Shown here one piece after another: positions 22,904 through 30,076 of a stretch of 30,076 bases of DNA (position 1 is its first letter; every line of letters starts with the position of its first letter). Source of the DNA: JAGWJU01 sp035533295 (GTDB lineage Bacteria; Elusimicrobiota; Elusimicrobia; UBA1565; UBA9628); NCBI GenBank assembly GCA_035533295.1, contig DATLUA010000063.1, forward strand, positions 1-30,076. Reading direction: 5' to 3'. Made by a program: the position numbers and the translations under genes. The notes under the pieces are model-generated. The model was not told the origin of the DNA. It ran no database searches and saw nothing but the letters and a program-made list of their open reading frames with translations.

Positions 22904-24285
22904 CGGCCCAACCTTCGCGTGAGGTCCTTGAATTGCCGGCCGCGATCCTCGAAGTCCTTAAATTGGTCGAAGGACGCGCAGGCGGGAGACAAGAGCAGCA
23001 CGTCTCCCGGGCTGCCGATTTGAAAGGCGGTCTTGACCGCGGTCTCCAAGGTGCCGCAGGGAAACAGGGGCCTCAAGTCCCCCAGGTCGCTTTCGATTTT
23101 CGCCGCGGCCTCGCCGATGGTCAAAATCGCCTTGACCTTCGCTTCCACGAGAGGCCGCAGCGGGTGGTAGGGGCTGCCCTTGCCGCGCCCGCCTAGGATG
23201 AGGAGCAGGCGGCTCTGCGCGTCCGGGAAAGACTTAAGCGCCATCAAGGTCGAGTCCACGTTGGTGGCCTTGGAATCGTTCACGCAGCGGATGCCCTTGA
23301 ATGTCCCCGCGTCCTCGATGCGGTGCTCGACGCCCCTGAAGGCCTTGAACGCCGCGGCCACGGCGGAGAGCTTCAAGCCCGCGGCGCGGGCCGCGAGCGC
23401 GGCCGCCATGGCGTTTTGCAAATTGTGCTCGCCGGGGAGCTTCGGAGGCGTCAGCGCCGCGGGCGCGGCCTTAGACTTGCCGAACTTCACCCATATCTTG
23501 CCGCGACCGGTCCAGGCCGAGAGGCCGGGTCCGGGATTGAGGCCGAAGAAAAGCTTTTGCGCGCGGCAGGGTCGGGCGAGCTTGACCACGGCCGGATCGT
23601 CGGCGTTCAAGACGCAGAAGTCCGCGCGGGACTGCTCCATGAAGATTTTTGCCTTGGCCCGCAGGTAGGCGTCCATGCCGGCGTGGTGATCGAGGTGATC
23701 GGGCGCGACGTTCAGGAAGACGGAAATCTTGGGACAAAACCGGCGGCTGTCCTCCAATTGATAGCTCGACGCCTCGACCACGAGCCAATCCCCTTTTTTC
23801 GCGCCGGGCGCCGCGTCGGAGGCGGGCGTGCCGACGTTGCCGCAGAGAAGAGCCTTCTTGCCCGTGGGCAGCCCTTTCTTGAAGACGCTCCAAAGCAGGA
23901 CGGAGGTGGTGGTCTTGCCGTTGGTGCCGGTCACGGCCGCGACGTTGTCCGACTTTGAGAAGGCCAGGGCGACTTCGATCTCGCTGAACACCGGCACGCC
24001 GCGGGCCCTCAAGTCCGCGAGCGCCGGGGCGTCGGGCTTGATTCCCGGGCTCTTGACCGCGAAGCCGCAGCGCGCCAATCCCCGCCCATGGCTACCGCCG
24101 GCGAGCGATATTTTTGAGGGCAGCCGCCCCAGGGACTCCTTGAGCTCGCTTGAGGGGCGGATGTCCGAGCCAATGACCGTAAATCCTTTTTTAGCCAGGA
24201 GCATGGCGCAGGCCAAGCCGGATTTGCCCAGTCCCAGCACTGCGGCCTTCCTTCCCTTGAACGCCCGCGGATCAAAGCCGGTCAC
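22900..24285 (-). CDS. murD: UDP-MurNAc-L-Ala:D-Glu ligase MurD
   Basis: The 461-residue cytoplasmic Mur ligase adds D-glutamate to UDP-MurNAc-L-alanine with ATP. The N-terminal Rossmann domain begins AAVLGLGKSGLACAMLLAKK; the ATP-binding loop is VTGTNGKTTTSVLL; SSYQLED follows, and the central DHLDHHAGMDAYLRAKAKIF and NDSKATN motifs are typical of MurD. Length is standard. The GTG start overlaps the mraY stop (GTGA, 24282-24285), and the 3' end overlaps ftsW. Confidence 0.95.
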   Translation of the reverse strand: MTGFDPRAFKGRKAAVLGLGKSGLACAMLLAKKGFTVIGSDIRPSSELKESLGRLPSKISLAGGSHGRGLARCGFAVKSPGIKPDAPALADLRARGVPVFSEIEVALAFSKSDNVAAVTGTNGKTTTSVLLWSVFKKGLPTGKKALLCGNVGTPASDAAPGAKKGDWLVVEASSYQLEDSRRFCPKISVFLNVAPDHLDHHAGMDAYLRAKAKIFMEQSRADFCVLNADDPAVVKLARPCRAQKLFFGLNPGPGLSAWTGRGKIWVKFGKSKAAPAALTPPKLPGEHNLQNAMAAALAARAAGLKLSAVAAAFKAFRGVEHRIEDAGTFKGIRCVNDSKATNVDSTLMALKSFPDAQSRLLLILGGRGKGSPYHPLRPLVEAKVKAILTIGEAAAKIESDLGDLRPLFPCGTLETAVKTAFQIGSPGDVLLLSPACASFDQFKDFEDRGRQFKDLTRRLGR

Positions 24286-25367
24286 CGGATTTTAAGCGAG
24301 GCGAGCGCGGCCAGCATGAGGATGATGCTTACAATCCAGAAGCGCACGGTCACCTTGGGCTCGGCGACTCCGCCCAGCTCGAAATGATGGTGGATGGGCG
24401 CCATCTTGAAGATGCGTTTACCCTTGCGCAGCTTGTAGGAGCCCATCTGCAGGATGACCGAGAGCGTTTCTAGGACGAAGATTCCGCCGACGATGGGCAG
24501 GAGAATCTCCTGCTTGACGCACAGGGCCACGGCCGCAATGGTTCCGCCCAGGAACAGGGAGCCGGTGTCGCCCATGAAGATTTCCGCGGGATAGGCGTTG
24601 AACCAGAGAAATCCCAGGCAGCTGCCGATGACGGCCGAGAGAAACACGCTGATTTCCCCCGCGCCCTCGACGTGGACGATGCGCAGATAGTCGGCGAACT
24701 TGACGTTGCCGGCCACGTAGGCGAAGACGCCGTAGGCGATGGCGCAGAAGATGACGCTGCCCGCGACCAGGCCGTCTTGACCGTCGGTCAAGTTGACGGC
24801 GTTGGAGAATCCCACGATCATGAGGGTCGCCAGGAAAAAATAAAGCGAGCCGATGCCCAGAAAGAGCTCTTTGCCGTAGGGCACGTTTAACTGGGTCAAG
24901 AACTGCGCGTTAGGCGGATAGACGGCCAGGTAGAAGACGATTAAAAGCGCCGTGCTGATTTGCACGGCGAACTTGACCCTGGAGGAGGCGCCCGCCGAGC
25001 TTTTCTTGCTGAGCTTCAGGTAGTCGTCCCAGGCTCCCATGCCGGAGAGCGCGCAGGCGGCGAAGATCAGAAGCCAGGTCCAGCGCACGTCCGGCCGCAT
25101 CCACAAGATGGTGCTCGCGACTACGGAAACGAAGATGAGCAGCCCTCCCATGGTGGGCGTGCCCTGCTTGACCGAATGGCTCGACGGCCCATCGGTCCTC
25201 TGAATTTGGCCTATCTTGTACTCTTTGAGCTTGCGAATGAGCCAGGGCCCGGCGAGCAGCGAAATAAGCAACGAGGTGAGCACCGCGCCGCCCGCGCGGA
25301 AGGTGATGTACTGGAAGAGGTTGAGCGCCCCGAAGGCGCTTTTGTAGGCGCTTAGATAGTAGAGCAT
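24282..25367 (-). CDS. mraY: Phospho-MurNAc-pentapeptide transferase MraY
   Basis: The 361-residue membrane enzyme makes lipid I by transferring phospho-MurNAc-pentapeptide to undecaprenyl phosphate. About ten membrane spans alternate with cytoplasmic loops carrying the family motifs DGPSSHSVKQGTPTMGG, WDDYLKL (DD motif), NAVNLTDGQDGLV and FMGDTGSLFLGG, and the HHHFE signature near the C-terminus (PIHHHFELGG). Its start lies 16 bases inside murF, so the two are translationally coupled. Confidence 0.96.
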   Translation of the reverse strand: MLYYLSAYKSAFGALNLFQYITFRAGGAVLTSLLISLLAGPWLIRKLKEYKIGQIQRTDGPSSHSVKQGTPTMGGLLIFVSVVASTILWMRPDVRWTWLLIFAACALSGMGAWDDYLKLSKKSSAGASSRVKFAVQISTALLIVFYLAVYPPNAQFLTQLNVPYGKELFLGIGSLYFFLATLMIVGFSNAVNLTDGQDGLVAGSVIFCAIAYGVFAYVAGNVKFADYLRIVHVEGAGEISVFLSAVIGSCLGFLWFNAYPAEIFMGDTGSLFLGGTIAAVALCVKQEILLPIVGGIFVLETLSVILQMGSYKLRKGKRIFKMAPIHHHFELGGVAEPKVTVRFWIVSIILMLAALASLKIR

Positions 25368-26722
25368 GCCGCGCCTTCGCCTTCAAGCAGGGCCTCGAGC
25401 CGCATCGCCCGCGACGCCTTGAAGAGCAGGATTTGCCCGGCCTTGAATTCGGATTTAAGCTCGCGCTTCAATTCCGGCGCGTCCTTGCCGTAGTGGACCG
25501 GGAACGGAGCGGCGGATTTCAAGGCCGCGCCGGCTTTTTCCATCTCCGGTCCCGCGAGATAAACGGCCTTGAGCGGCAGAGACGCGAGCCATTGGCCCAA
25601 CTCACGATGAAATTCGGCGGAGCCGGCGCCCAACTCCTTCATGTCCCCCAGCACCAGCACCTTGGGACGGCCGGCGAACTCGCTGCAGAAGGCGGAAATA
25701 GAGGCGCGCATCGACGCCGGATTGGCGTTGTAGGCGTCAAGCACGATGTCGCAGCCGGACGGGTGCTTGAGGCGCTCCAAGCGCATGCCGGAGGACTTGA
25801 AACTTTCCAGGCCCTGCCGGATGACATCGGGCTTGATGCCCAGCGCCGCGGCTGCGGCCGCGGCCGCGCAGGCGTTGTAGCGGCTCAAGTCCCCGAAAAC
25901 CTGCAGCTTGACGCCTATCTTGACGCGGTCGATGAGCATCTCATCGGCGCCGGAGAAGCGCACGCGCGCCCGTTCGCCAAGCCCGAAGGTCACCGCGCGC
26001 TCGCCCAGGCGCGTTTCCAGGCTCTCCAGCCACGGGTCGTCGGCGTTGATGACGGCCTTGCCGTCCGCAGGCAGGCCTTCCAAAATTTCGGCCTTGGTCC
26101 GGAAGTTCTGCTCCAGGTTCGCGTAAAATTCCATGTGGTCCGGCCCGATGTTGGTGATGACCGCGACCGTGGGCTGGGCGACCTGCGCGATTTCCCGGAT
26201 GTCTCCGGGCTTGGAGTCGGCCAGCTCGAAAATGGCGTAGCGATGCTCGGGCTGGAGCTCCAGCACCGAGAGCGGCGTCCCGATGTGGTTGTTCCAGTTG
26301 CCGGGGCTGGTGCAGGTCGGCGCGGCTTTCTCGCAGATGGAGCGGAGCATCTCCTTGGTCGTGGTCTTGCCGTTGGAGCCGGTCACGCCTACCACGGGAA
26401 TCTCGAACTTGCGGCGGTAGTCCGCGGCCAAGGCCAACAGGGCCTTGCCCGTGTCGCGGACCTCGATCAAGTGCTCAGGCTTGGCGGCGGCCTTCTGGGC
26501 CCGTCCGGTCTCCACCACCCAACCAGAGGCCTTGCGCGCGGCTTCGCTGTTCAAAAAGTCGTGGCCGTCGTAGCGCGGACCTTTGAGCGCCCAGAAGGCC
26601 TGGCTGGGCTTCAAGGTCCGGCTGTCGATGGAAATCGATTCGACCGGATCGCCGGAATGGCCGAAGGACAGCCGCCCCTGCGCGGCTTTGGCCAACTCCT
26701 CCCACGATATTCTCAGGTTCAT
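25352..26722 (-). CDS. murF: UDP-MurNAc-tripeptide:D-Ala-D-Ala ligase MurF
   Basis: The 456-residue Mur ligase completes the pentapeptide precursor. An N-terminal substrate-binding domain (SIDSRTLKPSQAFWALKG) precedes the ATP loop VTGSNGKTTTKEM (113-125); NWNNHIGTPLSVL, ELADSKPGDI and TNIGPDHMEF follow in the expected order, and LDAYNANPASM marks the MurF subgroup. Length is normal. It overlaps murE (ATGA, 26719-26722) and mraY (16 bases). Confidence 0.95.
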   Translation of the reverse strand: MNLRISWEELAKAAQGRLSFGHSGDPVESISIDSRTLKPSQAFWALKGPRYDGHDFLNSEAARKASGWVVETGRAQKAAAKPEHLIEVRDTGKALLALAADYRRKFEIPVVGVTGSNGKTTTKEMLRSICEKAAPTCTSPGNWNNHIGTPLSVLELQPEHRYAIFELADSKPGDIREIAQVAQPTVAVITNIGPDHMEFYANLEQNFRTKAEILEGLPADGKAVINADDPWLESLETRLGERAVTFGLGERARVRFSGADEMLIDRVKIGVKLQVFGDLSRYNACAAAAAAAALGIKPDVIRQGLESFKSSGMRLERLKHPSGCDIVLDAYNANPASMRASISAFCSEFAGRPKVLVLGDMKELGAGSAEFHRELGQWLASLPLKAVYLAGPEMEKAGAALKSAAPFPVHYGKDAPELKRELKSEFKAGQILLFKASRAMRLEALLEGEGAACSTI

Positions 26723-28221
26723 GGCGCGCCTAGTTTTTTCCGGACCGCCTGCCTCGCCGCGTCGCGGTCGTCGAAGGCGACCGTCCGATCCTTGAGGATC
26801 TGAGAGCGCTCATGGCCCTTGCCCGCGATCAAGACGATGTCGCCTTCCCGCGCCATATCCACGGCCTCCGCGACGGCTTTTTTGCGATCCGGCTGGATTT
26901 TATAATTTTTAGCGCCGGAAGTTCTTAAACCCGCCTCGATATCCGCGATGATTTCAAGCGGGTCCTCGCCGCGCGGATTGTCGCTGGTCACGATGATAAA
27001 GTCGCTCGAGCGCCGCGCGGCTTGCCCCATGGGCGCGCGCTTGGTGCGGTCGCGCTGCCCGCCGCAGCCGAAGACCGTGATGATCCTCTTGTGCGGCAGG
27101 CGGGCCAGGTGGGCGAGAACCGCCTCCAGGGCGTCCTGGGTATGCGCGTAATCCACGAAAATCTTGAAGTTCTGCCCGGCCTCAACGGGCTCCAGGCGCC
27201 CGGGCACGCTTTTGAGCGCCGCCAAACCCGCCAGCACGGCCTCGGGATCCGTCCCCAGGCCCAGCGCCGCGGCCGCGGCGGCCAGAGCGTTGTAGAGGTT
27301 GTGCTCCCCCACCAGGGTGATTTCGGCCTTAAGGCGCCGGCCGCGGAAGGAAAGTTCGAAGCGGGTCTTCTCCGCGCCGGCTTCGATGTTCGAGGCGCGC
27401 ACGGCGGCGTTGTCTCCCAGGCCGTAGAGGACGACATCGGCCCCGGAGGCGCGGCGCTCAAGCGCATGAGTCTTGGCGTCGTCGGCGTTGAGCGCGGCCA
27501 AGCGCTTTTTCTTGAGCGAAGACGCCTTGCCCAGCAGATCGAGGAGCCGGGCTTTGGCTTCGAAGTAATTCTCGACGGTCTTGTGGAAGTCCAAGTGGTC
27601 GCTGCGAAAGTTCGTGAAGACGGCGGCGTCGAAATCAACCTCGTCGACGCGCTTTAATGCCAGGGCGTGCGAGGATATCTCCATGACCGCGTGCGTGGCG
27701 CCCTCGTCACGAAAGCGGGCCAAGAGCCGCTGGGTCTCGAGCGAAAAGGGCGTGGTGTTGACCGCGGGCTCCTCCCATTGCCCGGAAAGCCGGTAGCTGA
27801 CGGTGCCCAGCACGCCGGGCTTGGCTCCCGCGGCGCGCAGAATTGATTCCAGGAAATAGGACGTGGTGGTCTTGCCGCTGGTGCCGGTGATGCCCAAGAC
27901 TCTAAGCGCTCCCGAGGGGTGCGAGAAGTAGAGGTCGGCCATGCGTCCCATGGCGGCGAGCACGTCCGGCACCTGTATCCAGGCGGCGGAAAGCCCCAAG
28001 GGCGGCGGCGGAGGCGGAAGTTCGCTCACGACGGCGGTCGCGCCGCGCGCGCAGGCGTCCTTGACGTGGCGGTTGCCGTCGGTCTTGGAGCCCGGCAGGG
28101 CGAAAAAGACGAAGTCCTCCTGGACGGCGCGGGAGTCGTGGGTCAGTCCCTGGACGTCCTGGTCGGCCTGCCCGGAAACGAGAATCGGATGGGCGACCGC
28201 GAGAAGGCTCGGCAGGTTCAA
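26719..28221 (-). CDS. murE: UDP-MurNAc-dipeptide:meso-diaminopimelate ligase MurE
   Basis: The 500-residue Mur ligase adds the third stem-peptide residue. The ATP loop is GITGTSGKTTT (110-120); EISSHAL, TNFRSDHLDFH and FGCGGQRDRTKRAPM follow. The substrate-selecting motif is SDNPR (DNPR at 414-417), which in characterised MurE enzymes contacts meso-diaminopimelate, so the peptidoglycan is probably DAP-type. The start is TTG at 28221, overlapping the ftsI stop (TTGA). A run of six prolines at about 69-74 is a local oddity in a surface loop of domain 1. Confidence 0.94.
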   Translation of the reverse strand: MNLPSLLAVAHPILVSGQADQDVQGLTHDSRAVQEDFVFFALPGSKTDGNRHVKDACARGATAVVSELPPPPPPLGLSAAWIQVPDVLAAMGRMADLYFSHPSGALRVLGITGTSGKTTTSYFLESILRAAGAKPGVLGTVSYRLSGQWEEPAVNTTPFSLETQRLLARFRDEGATHAVMEISSHALALKRVDEVDFDAAVFTNFRSDHLDFHKTVENYFEAKARLLDLLGKASSLKKKRLAALNADDAKTHALERRASGADVVLYGLGDNAAVRASNIEAGAEKTRFELSFRGRRLKAEITLVGEHNLYNALAAAAAALGLGTDPEAVLAGLAALKSVPGRLEPVEAGQNFKIFVDYAHTQDALEAVLAHLARLPHKRIITVFGCGGQRDRTKRAPMGQAARRSSDFIIVTSDNPRGEDPLEIIADIEAGLRTSGAKNYKIQPDRKKAVAEAVDMAREGDIVLIAGKGHERSQILKDRTVAFDDRDAARQAVRKKLGAP

Positions 28222-29924
28222 GGAGAAACCCGCAGAGCCGCAGGCAGAGCGGCCGGAGCCCGGACTCCGAACGGCGGCTTGGCTTGGAGGGCTCGAGGCG
28301 CCGGCGGATCCGGCGGTGCGTCCGGCGCGGCTCCCGAAAGGGCGATGAGGCGCCGAGCCAACTCGCCGAAATAGGGCGCGGCCGCCTCGTCCCCGTAATA
28401 GCGCGGGCCCTTGGGGTCGCCCATGAGGATGAGAATGGTCCAGCGCGGCCGGCTGGCGGGCAGGAATCCGACGAAAGAGGCGTTGTAGGCCGTGCGCGAG
28501 TATTGGCGGGTCTTGGGGTCTATCATGCGCGCCGTGCCGGTCTTGCCGGCGACCAAGTAGCCCGGAATTTGCGCGGGCACGCCCGTGCCCTGCTCGACCA
28601 CGCCCTCGAACATCTTCACCAGGAGCGCGTCGGTTTTTGCCGAGACTACGCGGCGGATTTCCTCCGGCGCCCCGTCCTCCACTACGCGGGGCTGCATGAG
28701 GATCCCTCCATTGGCCACCGCGCTGTAGGCGTTCAAGACCTGAATCGGACTCACGCCGACGCCGTAGCCGTAGGAAGCGGCGGCGAGATTGACCGGAGTC
28801 ATCTGCGAGAGCGGTCGCAGCTCTCCTGAGGTCTCGCCGGGAAAATCGATGCCGGTCTTGTTGGTGAAGCCGAAGGCGCGCACGTAGCTGTAGAACCCGT
28901 CGGGCCCAAGTTTAGCCACGACCTTGGAGATGCCGATGTTTGAGGAGTAGCGCAGGATGCCCCCGATGGCGAGATTCCCCTGGGGCTCGACATCGTGGAT
29001 GACCACGCCCGGGGCGATCTGATAGGCTCCGTTCTCGCAGAAGAAAGTCTCCTGCGGCGTGATGACGCTCTCATTGAGCGCGGCGCCGGCGGTGACGAGC
29101 TTGAAGACGGAGCCGGGTTCGTACATCTCCTGGACGGCCTCGTTGCGCAGCGGGGTCGGCGGATAATCGGCCATGGCCAGGATGGCGCCGGTTCGGGGGT
29201 CCTCCACCGCGATGACCCCGTTTTTAATGGAGAGCTTTCTCGCGGCTTCTTCGAGTATCTGGCTCGCGTAGAACTGGATGTTCCGGTCGATGGTCAGGGT
29301 CAGCGGCTTGGGCTCGGGCGAATCCTGGGCGGTGTCCTCGTAGATGGCGTGGCCCGCGCCATCGCGGATGATCTGGATTTTGATGGGCGCGGCCTCCAAG
29401 CGCGCGTTCTTGGAATATTCGATGCCGGAGAGGCCGCGTCCGTCGCTGCCCACCAAGCCCAGGACGTTCTCGGCCAGGGAGCCGTTGGGATAGAAGCGCG
29501 CCTGCCGTGAGACGACGCCCAGCCCGTTGATGCGGGCCTTTTTAAGCGCCGAGGCTTGGTCGTAGTCCAAGTCGGTCTTGATCCAGGCGAAGCGTCGTCC
29601 GGTTTGGTAACGCGATAAAATCTCGGCGACGGAAACGCCGAGGAGGCCGGAGAGCTCTTGGGCGATCTTGCCCGGATCCTTGATCATTCGCTTGTCCAGG
29701 AAACAGGCCCAGGAGGGAAGCGATTCGGCCAGCACGCGACCTTCGCGATCCAGGATGGGCGCGCGCGGCGCGGCCTCCACGGCCATGCGGTCCAACTCGT
29801 CGTCGGCGCGCAGGGCCAGCCCGCGGTGCTCGACGACCTGGAGTTGGGCCAGGCGCAGGGACAGGGGCACGACGGGCAGGAAGGCCAAAAACGTCGCGAG
29901 CGAGAGTCGTCGGCGCGTCTCCAT
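28218..29924 (-). CDS. ftsI: Division-specific class B penicillin-binding protein (FtsI/PBP3)
   Basis: The 568-residue transpeptidase cross-links septal peptidoglycan. One N-terminal membrane anchor (LSLATFLAFLPVVPLSLRLA, 7-26) is followed by the pedestal domain (APILDREGRVLAESLP) and the penicillin-binding domain with SxxK (S272-VFK275), SxN (S327-S-N329) and KTG (461-463). The C-terminal tail after about 537 is Pro/Ala-rich and unlikely to be catalytic. Context with ftsW and mur genes favours FtsI over an elongation PBP2. It is followed by murE with a 4-base overlap and preceded by another minus-strand gene after 22 bases. Confidence 0.94.
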   Translation of the reverse strand: METRRRLSLATFLAFLPVVPLSLRLAQLQVVEHRGLALRADDELDRMAVEAAPRAPILDREGRVLAESLPSWACFLDKRMIKDPGKIAQELSGLLGVSVAEILSRYQTGRRFAWIKTDLDYDQASALKKARINGLGVVSRQARFYPNGSLAENVLGLVGSDGRGLSGIEYSKNARLEAAPIKIQIIRDGAGHAIYEDTAQDSPEPKPLTLTIDRNIQFYASQILEEAARKLSIKNGVIAVEDPRTGAILAMADYPPTPLRNEAVQEMYEPGSVFKLVTAGAALNESVITPQETFFCENGAYQIAPGVVIHDVEPQGNLAIGGILRYSSNIGISKVVAKLGPDGFYSYVRAFGFTNKTGIDFPGETSGELRPLSQMTPVNLAAASYGYGVGVSPIQVLNAYSAVANGGILMQPRVVEDGAPEEIRRVVSAKTDALLVKMFEGVVEQGTGVPAQIPGYLVAGKTGTARMIDPKTRQYSRTAYNASFVGFLPASRPRWTILILMGDPKGPRYYGDEAAAPYFGELARRLIALSGAAPDAPPDPPAPRALQAKPPFGVRAPAALPAALRVSP

Positions 29925-29946
29925 GGCTGTGCGGCCCGGCCCTGCG

Positions 29947-30076
29947 CTACGAGGAGAACAGGCGCGCGTCGCGCTTGGCGCGCCGCCAAACCCGGGTGAG
30001 CAGGCTCGATAGGAAGGATTGCGAGGCGCTCTCCGTGGGCGAGGCGGGCAGCGCCCGCTCGGCCGAGAGCGGCGCG
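29947..30076 (-). CDS. C-terminal end of an unidentified protein upstream of ftsI
   Basis: The last 42 codons of a minus-strand frame enter from the window edge and end at TAG (29949-29947), including SFLSSLLTRVWRRAKRDARL and FSS. The tail is basic and not recognisable. In many division clusters this place is held by ftsL, a small membrane protein; the visible residues neither support nor exclude that. Its 22-base distance to ftsI suggests one transcription unit. Confidence 0.5.
   Translation of the reverse strand, partial: APLSAERALPASPTESASQSFLSSLLTRVWRRAKRDARLFSS

Noticed and set aside
25433..26803. Long plus-strand frame of 456 codons opposite murF
   Set aside because: It is the GC-driven complement of a well-supported Mur ligase; its composition (Gly, Arg, Ala, His-rich) and lack of motifs mark it as a shadow.

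Overview
The window is about 30 kb of GC-rich bacterial DNA (roughly two thirds G+C) from a diderm. It encodes an outer-membrane beta-barrel protein ending in Phe, a lipoprotein-type gene, secreted proteins, and a peptidoglycan pathway whose MurE carries the DNPR signature of meso-diaminopimelate addition. Gene content and style (gmk-rpoZ, several Ala-rich secreted proteins, coiled-coil genes near mltG, a short division/cell-wall cluster) would fit an Elusimicrobiota-like or similar uncultured lineage. That placement is an inference; no rRNA gene is present to test it.

Layout. (1) 1-320: the 5' end of an IS3-type transposase gene abuts the 3' remnant of a c-type cytochrome gene. (2) 339-2711: a secreted PAP2-like protein, a frameshifted lipoprotein gene and, on the minus strand, an outer-membrane barrel protein. 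(3) 2760-10203, plus strand: a housekeeping operon with a strong promoter: gmk, rpoZ-like, family 4 uracil-DNA glycosylase, priA, an atypical SDR, tyrS, and an acyl-CoA mutase with the active-site residues of isobutyryl-CoA mutase. (4) 10200-14440: three long coiled-coil proteins on the minus strand flanking mltG on the plus strand. Two are paralogues, and the two transcription units share a promoter design. (5) 14625-16590: a 1.9-kb relic of an integrated element in a tRNA-Ala(CGC) gene, made of a duplicated 5' tRNA half, an AbiE-type toxin-antitoxin pair with a clear promoter and a perfect palindromic operator, the C-terminal part of a tyrosine integrase, and the intact tRNA. (6) 16608-18794: a secreted HExxH protein gene broken by two in-frame stops, then a secreted protein with a GxW (lipocalin-like) domain. 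(7) 18816-29924, minus strand: a division/cell-wall cluster transcribed ftsI-murE-murF-mraY-murD-ftsW-murG with every junction overlapping, followed by aspS on its own promoter. A partial unidentified gene precedes ftsI at the window edge.

How it works together. The minus-strand cluster makes lipid II (MurE, MurF, MraY, MurD, MurG) and supplies the septal transglycosylase/transpeptidase pair (FtsW, FtsI); MltG sets glycan strand termination. The coiled-coil proteins beside mltG could be structural or cytoskeletal, but that is conjecture. The best candidates for something undescribed are the co-regulated coiled-coil set, the minimal AbiE-carrying tRNA relic with its unusual 5'-half duplication, and recurrent promoters that leave almost no 5' leader before the start codon.
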